Assembly (NCBI GenBank): GCA_900554175.1
Contig: USGK01000035.1
Location: 1 to 11,710 of the forward strand
Reading direction: 5' to 3'
Source of the DNA: an uncultured Clostridium sp.
GTDB taxonomy: Bacteria; Bacillota; Clostridia; TANB77; CAG-508
DNA length: 11,710 bases
Position 1 is the stretch's first letter, and every line of letters starts with the position of its first letter. The notes beneath the pieces are model-generated. The model had not been told where the DNA came from, made no database searches, and worked only from the letters and a program-made list of their open reading frames with translations. Positions 7,999-11,710 of this stretch are shown piece by piece. Made by a program: the position numbers and the translations under genes.

Positions 7999-8540
7999 CA
8001 TGTTCTTTTTGCTTTTTGATGAACAACGTCTGTGATTTACCATATGGTCTCCCATATAAGCTTAATAATGAAATACTTAATAAGCTTATCAAATGTGGAG
8101 TTCATATGATTACTTGGAATGTTGGAGAAGCTTTGTTATACGAAGATCTTGAATCTTTGTTAAAAAAAGCAAAATCAAATGGTATTAAGAATCATTTAAT
8201 AATCAATGGTAGAGCTTTAACTAAAGAAAAGATTGATAGCATTGCACGTGTTCTTGATATTGTAACATTATGTTTAGATTCATGTGACAATAAAAACAAT
8301 GAACTTATGGGAAGAGGATATGGACAATATGATAACATTAAAGAAATTGTTACATATTTTAAAACAAACTATCCAAATCTGAAAGTAAAGATTAATACTG
8401 TTTGTAAGTTAAACATTATTTCACCTGAAGTATTAATAAGAACCGATGGAACTGTGGTTGTAATTCGTAACAAGGAAGACAAGATATTAGGAAATTTATT
8501 ATTTGATGATATAGACATATTCATTCGTAATAATATGTAA
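7999..8540 (+). pseudogene. Radical SAM gene remnant (viperin/MoaA-like), 5' and internal deletions
   Basis: The frame stays open to 8540. From 8001 it reads CSFCF, the last two cysteines of a CxxxCxxC iron-sulphur motif, but the first cysteine and everything before it are missing because the sequence starts at the thioesterase stop codon. Counting from TTG 8016, ITWNVGEALLY holds VGE at 36-38 where a SAM-binding GGE is expected. LDSCDNKNNELMGRGYG (87-103) and KINTV (125-129) are viperin-like. Right after KLNI the sequence jumps to ISPEVLIRTDG, a typical C-terminal segment, so roughly 70-100 residues appear to be lost. Neither TTG 8016 nor ATG 8019 has a ribosome binding site. I infer a dead gene. 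A short expressed protein is possible, but it could not bind the cluster normally. Confidence 0.72.
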
Positions 8541-8577
8541 CTAATATCTAAAATGCTGAAGTTATTTACTAAAGCAG

Positions 8578-8610
8578 ACGGTGATATTCTAAGAAGAATA
8601 TCACCGTTTT
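8578..8610 (+). terminator. Terminator after the radical SAM remnant
   Basis: ACGGTGATATTCT (8578-8590) pairs perfectly over 13 bp with 8595-8607 around an AAGA loop, followed by TTTT. It probably ends the pgi-thioesterase transcript and was once the terminator of the radical SAM gene. Confidence 0.87.
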
Positions 8611-8663
8611 CTAATACTTAAATATTTATTTTAAATAAAAATTTATTTTATCTTCTTGTTCAA

Positions 8664-8689
8664 ACTTTACATAAAATAAACATATTATA
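8664..8689 (+). promoter_or_regulatory. Possible sigma-K promoter of dpaB
   Basis: CATATTATA (8681-8689) fits the sigma-K -10 pattern CATAnnnTA exactly, with AC at 8664-8665 about 15 bases upstream as a -35 element. Bacillus subtilis spoVF is transcribed by sigma-K in the mother cell, so the match is sensible, but such motifs are common in AT-rich DNA. A sigma-A alternative is TTTACA (8666-8671), 16 bases, TATATT (8688-8693). Confidence 0.38.
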
Positions 8690-8724
8690 TATTAATGTAA
8701 TATGAAAGGAGGAAAAGATAAATT

Positions 8725-9303
8725 TTGGAAGTTAAGGGAAAAAAAATAGGATTTGTACTTACAGGCTCTTTCTGTACATTTAGTAAAGTAATTCCTAAAA
8801 TTAAGGAATTAAAAAAATTAAAAGCAGAAATAATCCCTATAATGTCATTTAATAGTTATAATCTCGATACAAAGTTTGGGAAAGCCGAAGATTTTATAAA
8901 AGAAATCGAGGAAATAACAGGAAATGAAATTATTCACACAATTCAAGAAGCAGAACCAATAGGGCCAAAACATTTAACTGATATAATGATTGTTGCACCT
9001 GCAAGTGGTAATACTATGGCAAAACTTGCAAGTGATATTATAGATACATCTGCATTAATGGCAGTAAAATCACACTTAAGAAATAATTTACCTGTTGTAA
9101 TAGCACCATCAACTAATAATGGTCTTGGGGCAGCAGCGATAAATATTGGTAATCTATTAAACAGGAAAAACTATTATTTTGTTCCATTTAGACAGGATAA
9201 TCCTATAACAAAACCACGTTCTATTGTATTTGACTCTGAATATATTATAAAAACAATTGAGTATGCATTAGATGGAGAGCAAATAGAACCTATAATCTTA
9301 TAA
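8725..9303 (+). CDS. spoVFB: Dipicolinate synthase subunit B
   Basis: With subunit A this flavoprotein makes dipicolinic acid from a lysine-pathway intermediate in the mother cell; dipicolinate with calcium fills the spore core and gives heat resistance. GKKIGFVLTGSFCTF near the N-terminus, RFGKA-like FGKAEDFIKEIEEITG, EPIGPKHLTDIMIVAPASGNTMAKLA (split here as EPIGPK and APASGNTMAKLA) and PFRQDNPITKP match the family along its whole length. The 192 residues are close to the usual 195-200. The start is TTG 8725: an in-frame TAA at 8719 rules out anything much longer, and AAAGGAGG (8705-8712) lies 12 bases upstream, which is rather far. The gene stands between two terminators, and subunit A, normally directly upstream, is absent from the window. 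It implies a spore former. Confidence 0.95.
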   Translation: MEVKGKKIGFVLTGSFCTFSKVIPKIKELKKLKAEIIPIMSFNSYNLDTKFGKAEDFIKEIEEITGNEIIHTIQEAEPIGPKHLTDIMIVAPASGNTMAKLASDIIDTSALMAVKSHLRNNLPVVIAPSTNNGLGAAAINIGNLLNRKNYYFVPFRQDNPITKPRSIVFDSEYIIKTIEYALDGEQIEPIIL

Positions 9304-9314
9304 TAACTTAAATA

Positions 9315-9365
9315 AAAAAGAAAGCTAGTGTATGAAATGAACCTTTCAATTTTAGCTTTCTTTTT
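9315..9365 (+). terminator. Terminator of dpaB
   Basis: AAAAAGAAAGCTA (9315-9327) pairs perfectly with 9353-9365, and an inner TGAAA/TTTCA pair (9333-9337, 9344-9348) closes the loop. The right arm ends in five T. The A/T arms are symmetric, so it may act on both strands. Confidence 0.82.
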
Positions 9366-9398
9366 GCATATTAAAATTGGCAAAAGAAATAAGAAAAT

Positions 9399-9420
9399 AT
9401 TGACAATCAAAATTGACAAT
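9399..9420. repeat. Direct repeat ATTGACAAT x2, each an imperfect palindrome
   Basis: ATTGACAAT occurs at 9399-9407 and 9412-9420. Each copy is an inverted repeat ATTG-A-CAAT. A weaker ATTGGCAA lies upstream at about 9376-9383. The spacing is 13 bases start to start. Confidence 0.7.
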
Positions 9421-9428
9421 GATATTAT
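9399..9428 (+). promoter_or_regulatory. Sigma-A promoter of the SGNH hydrolase gene with repeated ATTGACAAT
   Basis: TTGACA (9400-9405), 17 bases, then TATTAT (9423-9428). A second copy of ATTGACAAT lies 13 bases later (9412-9420), inside the spacer. Its own TTGACA has only poor -10 partners (TTTATA 9436-9441), so it looks more like an operator than a second promoter. Confidence 0.65.
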
Positions 9429-9470
9429 TAGGAAATTTATATATAATTAAAATTAATAGAGGAGGTTACT

Positions 9471-10169
9471 ATGTCAGATATTAGTGTTTTTGGTGATTCT
9501 GTTTTAAAAGGTGTTATATATGAAAATAATGTATATAAAGTATCAAAAAATAGATTTTCAAATATATGTGAAGAAGTATTAGGAATCTCAGTAGAAAATA
9601 AAGCTAAATTCGGAAGCACAATAAACGTTGGAAAACAAATAATTTATAAAAATATTGATTTGATAAAAGAAACTAAAAGTATATATGTTGTAATGGAGTT
9701 TGGAGGTAATGACTGTGATTATAATTGGAAAGAAATATCGGAAGACCCTGATAAAGAATATCATCCTAAAAGCACAATTGCTGAATTTATAGAAATATAT
9801 TCGGACTTAATATCTGAACTTAAAAGTATTGGAAAAATCCCGGTATTATTATCACTACCACCTATAGATTCATATAAATATTTTAACTATATAAGTAAAA
9901 AGTTAAATGCTGATAATATATTAAAATGGATGGAAGGAAATAAACAATTTTTAACTAATTGGCACGAAAGATATAATATAGAAGTATTCAAACTAGCCAT
10001 TAATAATGATGTTCCAATAATAGATATAACTTCTAAGTTCTTAGAAATAAAAAATTATTCTGATTTATTGTGTGATGACGGAATCCATCCAAACGATAAA
10101 GGACATATGGTTATTGCAGATGCTATAAAAGAACATATAGAAAAGAAAAAAATAGAAATATTACAGTAA
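9471..10169 (+). CDS. SGNH/GDSL-family hydrolase, cytoplasmic
   Basis: The N-terminus SVFGDSVLKG carries the block I nucleophile Ser10. GGND at 78-81 is block III, and DDGIHPNDKGH with D203 and H206 gives the catalytic Asp and His of block V, so the catalytic set is complete. Members of this superfamily are esterases, lipases or acyl/acetyl hydrolases of small molecules and glycans, and the substrate cannot be read here. There is no signal peptide or membrane helix, so it should act in the cytoplasm. At 232 residues it is a single-domain protein of normal size. AGGAGG (9460-9465) lies 5 bases before ATG 9471. It forms its own transcription unit, between the dpaB terminator with its own promoter and a terminator at 10193-10225. 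Confidence 0.88.
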   Translation: MSDISVFGDSVLKGVIYENNVYKVSKNRFSNICEEVLGISVENKAKFGSTINVGKQIIYKNIDLIKETKSIYVVMEFGGNDCDYNWKEISEDPDKEYHPKSTIAEFIEIYSDLISELKSIGKIPVLLSLPPIDSYKYFNYISKKLNADNILKWMEGNKQFLTNWHERYNIEVFKLAINNDVPIIDITSKFLEIKNYSDLLCDDGIHPNDKGHMVIADAIKEHIEKKKIEILQ

Positions 10170-10192
10170 ATTATTAGATAATCTATATTTAC

Positions 10193-10225
10193 AAGACCAA
10201 ACTATAAAAAGGTTTGGTCTTTTTT
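10193..10225 (+). terminator. Terminator of the SGNH hydrolase gene
   Basis: AAGACCAAAC (10193-10202) pairs perfectly with GTTTGGTCTT (10212-10221) around a nine-base loop, and the stem ends in a run of six T (10220-10225). Confidence 0.9.
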
Positions 10226-10245
10226 AGGAAAAATTTAAAATAAAA

Positions 10246-10279
10246 TGTTACCTTTAAAAAATAAATGGTAATCTATAAA
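10246..10279 (+). promoter_or_regulatory. Possible promoter region of the ECF sigma operon
   Basis: TATAAA (10274-10279) could serve as a -10 box, but no good -35 box lies at the right distance. TGTTAC (10246-10251) and GGTA (10267-10270), 15 bases apart, resemble the TGAAAC/CGTA-type elements of ECF sigma factors loosely. TTACC (10248-10252) and GGTAA (10267-10271) also form an inverted repeat. Confidence 0.25.
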
Positions 10280-10309
10280 TAGATATCTAAAAAGGAGCTT
10301 TAAAGCAAT

Positions 10310-10867
10310 ATGAATAATAAAAAAATAAAGGAGTATATCTTTGAAAATAACCTTGATATAGAAAAGATAATAAATGATTATGCTGGTTATGTATATACTA
10401 TTATAAAAAATAGTGGATATTCATTTAATAATGAGGACATAGAAGAAATTTCATCAGATGTATTTCTTACTATATGGAAAAACAAGGAAAAATTAGACAT
10501 TAACAAAGAAATTACTCCATACATATGTGGAATATGCAAAAATCTTATACTAAAAAAATATCGTAATATACAGAACAATATTGAAGATATCGATGAATTT
10601 CAAAATTATTTGTATGATAAATTCGATGTCACACATATTCAAATTGAAGATAATGAAAAAATAAGCATTTTAACAAATCAATTAATGAAAATGAAAGAAG
10701 AAGACAAGAATATTTTTCTATATTATTATTACAAATCTAAAGGAATAAATGAAATATCAACAACTCTTGGAATTTCAACTGTAAAGGTAAAATCAAGATT
10801 ATCAAGGATTCGAAGAAAGTTAAAGAAAGAATTAGAAAAAAGAGGGTATGGTTATGGAAAAGAATAA
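10310..10867 (+). CDS. ECF-type RNA polymerase sigma factor
   Basis: This 185-residue protein has the two domains of an ECF sigma factor and nothing more. Region 2 (about 20-90) contains NNEDIEEISSDVFLTIWKN, the core-binding and -10 recognition part. Region 4 (about 120-175) ends in a helix-turn-helix, ISTTLGISTVKVKSRLSRIRRKL, that reads the -35 box. A gene for a membrane protein overlaps its 3' end by 14 bases, the usual arrangement for a sigma factor and its anti-sigma partner. ATG 10310 follows AAAGGAG (10291-10297) by 12 bases. Such sigma factors respond to envelope stress and commonly activate their own operon; the signal and target genes are unknown here. The subgroup cannot be assigned by eye. 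Confidence 0.93.
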   Translation: MNNKKIKEYIFENNLDIEKIINDYAGYVYTIIKNSGYSFNNEDIEEISSDVFLTIWKNKEKLDINKEITPYICGICKNLILKKYRNIQNNIEDIDEFQNYLYDKFDVTHIQIEDNEKISILTNQLMKMKEEDKNIFLYYYYKSKGINEISTTLGISTVKVKSRLSRIRRKLKKELEKRGYGYGKE

Positions 10868-11663
10868 AATCATAGAAAATATTATAAAAAAATCACAAAT
10901 GAAAATAGCTATATCCGAACTAGTAAAGGAGGAAAATACTGTGAAAAAAAATCATAATTTTTCGAGATCAGTTGCGATAGTTACTATAACATTAGGAATA
11001 GGAACAAGTTTAGCATATGCAACTGGAACAGGCATATACGAGAAAATATGGAAACAACCAGAAAGTTATAAAATTACTAATAATGTGACAGATGAAGAAA
11101 AAAAAGAATGCATAACAAAAGAAAAGGCAGAAGAAATTGGAAACGATTATTTAAAGAAAATTGGATTTGATGAAGAAACGATAAAAAACTTAAATTTATA
11201 TAAAGATTTTGTTGAAGGTGATAATAGTTGGTTACTTAATTCTAAAAAAGTAAGTATGGGAATTAATGCAAAAAGTGGAAAAATAGAATATGTAAATATT
11301 CCGACATGGGAATATAAAATACCTTATAATTATGGAATAACAAGAGAAGAAGCTATAAAAGTTGCAAAGGAATTATTAGAAAAATATAAACCTGAGGATT
11401 ATACTGGAAAATATGAACTTGTTAAATTAACAAGAAATATGGAAACTGATAAAGGTTCATATATTTGGTATGCTGATTTTTACAAGAAATACGGGGAATT
11501 AATTAATTCATCAGAAAAAATAAGTATAGGTTGGATTCCAACAATAAATGGATTATACTCTTTAAGTTTTGAAAATATACCATATGAGAATAATGAACAA
11601 AAAATCTCTAAAGACGAGGCAATAAAAATAGCTACCGAAAGAGATAAACAAATAGAGTGTTAA
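10854..11663 (+). CDS. Membrane-anchored anti-sigma-like protein with PepSY-like repeats, probably 3'-truncated
   Basis: A short cytoplasmic N-terminus (residues 1-38) is followed by one membrane helix (39-57) and the segment GIYEKIWKQPESY, typical of second genes in clostridial ECF operons. The outer part has repeats that begin alike: ITKEKAEEIGNDYL, ITREEAIKVAKELL and ISKDEAIKIATERD. The first two run for about 75-90 residues each and look PepSY-like, but the third stops after about 20 residues at QIEC. ATG 10854 is chosen over ATG 10848 because the ribosome binding site AAAGAGGG (10839-10846) is 7 bases from it rather than 1. A second in-frame start, GTG 10941, has its own perfect site. 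The expected job is to hold the sigma factor at the membrane until a signal arrives. The cut third repeat coincides with IS-end-like DNA, so sensing may be damaged. Confidence 0.78.
   Translation: MEKNKIIENIIKKSQMKIAISELVKEENTVKKNHNFSRSVAIVTITLGIGTSLAYATGTGIYEKIWKQPESYKITNNVTDEEKKECITKEKAEEIGNDYLKKIGFDEETIKNLNLYKDFVEGDNSWLLNSKKVSMGINAKSGKIEYVNIPTWEYKIPYNYGITREEAIKVAKELLEKYKPEDYTGKYELVKLTRNMETDKGSYIWYADFYKKYGELINSSEKISIGWIPTINGLYSLSFENIPYENNEQKISKDEAIKIATERDKQIEC
10925..10943 (+). promoter_or_regulatory. Internal ribosome binding site with in-frame GTG
   Basis: AAAGGAGG (10925-10932) lies 8 bases before GTG 10941, in frame with the anti-sigma-like gene. Starting there would give MKKNHNFSRS followed directly by the membrane helix. 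The site also encodes Lys-Glu-Glu, so it may be accidental. Confidence 0.4.
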
Positions 11664-11710
11664 TGTCAATATAAAAATGTACAAATTTTTGAAAATAAGA
11701 ATGTACAAAA
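11664..11710. mobile_element. Possible end of an IS21-like insertion sequence (partial)
   Basis: Right after the stop codon TGTCAATA begins a stretch with two copies of AATGTACAAA (11676-11685 and 11700-11709), 24 bases apart. Repeated short motifs with a terminal TGT are found at the ends of IS21-family elements. The stretch coincides with the cut-off third repeat of the gene before it. The transposase genes would lie beyond the window, so this rests on pattern only. The boundary could also be at TGTTAATG (11658), in which case the element supplies the last codon and stop. Confidence 0.45.
11676..11709. repeat. Direct repeat AATGTACAAA x2
   Basis: Two identical ten-base copies start at 11676 and 11700. 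TGTACA inside each is itself a palindrome. Confidence 0.8.

Noticed and set aside
8000..8035. Short reading frame from ATG 8000 (MFFLLFDEQRL) as a leader peptide
   Set aside because: It has no ribosome binding site, and the same bases read better as the CSFCF cysteine motif of the radical SAM remnant in another frame.
9413..9443. Second TTGACA (9413-9418) as an independent promoter
   Set aside because: At 17-19 bases the -10 candidates match only three or four of six positions, and the good TATAAT (9442-9447) is 23 bases away.
1..11710. CRISPR array, tRNA or rRNA gene, toxin-antitoxin pair or complete phage/defence island
   Set aside because: No regularly spaced repeats, cloverleaf-like sequences or recognisable toxin or phage genes were seen on either strand.

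Overview
The window is chromosomal DNA of a very AT-rich, spore-forming Firmicute, most likely a clostridial (possibly gut) lineage. The evidence is the low GC content, AAAGGAGG-type ribosome binding sites, several TTG starts, an RNase Y gene, an L21 leader RNA and a dipicolinate synthase B gene. All real genes lie on the + strand. The genus cannot be read from the sequence.

Layout: 1-216 is a non-coding leader with a strong sigma-A promoter. Then come rny (RNase Y) and a strong terminator at 1771-1815. Positions 1879-4973 hold a translationally coupled pair, a UDP-galactopyranose-mutase-like FAD oxidoreductase and a multi-spanning GT-C-like membrane glycosyltransferase, probably for a surface glycan. 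A sigma-A promoter and an L21 leader (about 4983-5106) drive rplU and rpmA, closed by a terminator at 5834-5865. pgi and an acyl-ACP thioesterase follow, and then a decayed radical SAM gene (7999-8540) that begins at the thioesterase stop codon and ends at a terminator. spoVFB/dpaB stands alone between two terminators, behind a possible sigma-K promoter. An SGNH hydrolase is another single-gene unit. The last operon is an ECF sigma factor overlapping a membrane-anchored PepSY-like protein, probably its anti-sigma factor.

The most interesting points are these. (1) L27 has no cleavable N-terminal extension, and the Prp protease gene normally found between rplU and rpmA in Firmicutes is missing here; the two losses fit each other. 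(2) The radical SAM remnant keeps viperin-like sequence motifs but has lost its N-terminus and apparently its middle. (3) The anti-sigma-like gene seems to be cut off at its third repeat by DNA resembling the end of an IS21-type element, which runs off the window edge. (4) dpaB has no dpaA partner here. (5) The anti-sigma-like gene carries a second, perfect internal ribosome binding site just before its membrane anchor. I found no CRISPR array, tRNA or rRNA gene, and no complete novel defence system; the radical SAM remnant is the nearest thing to one.
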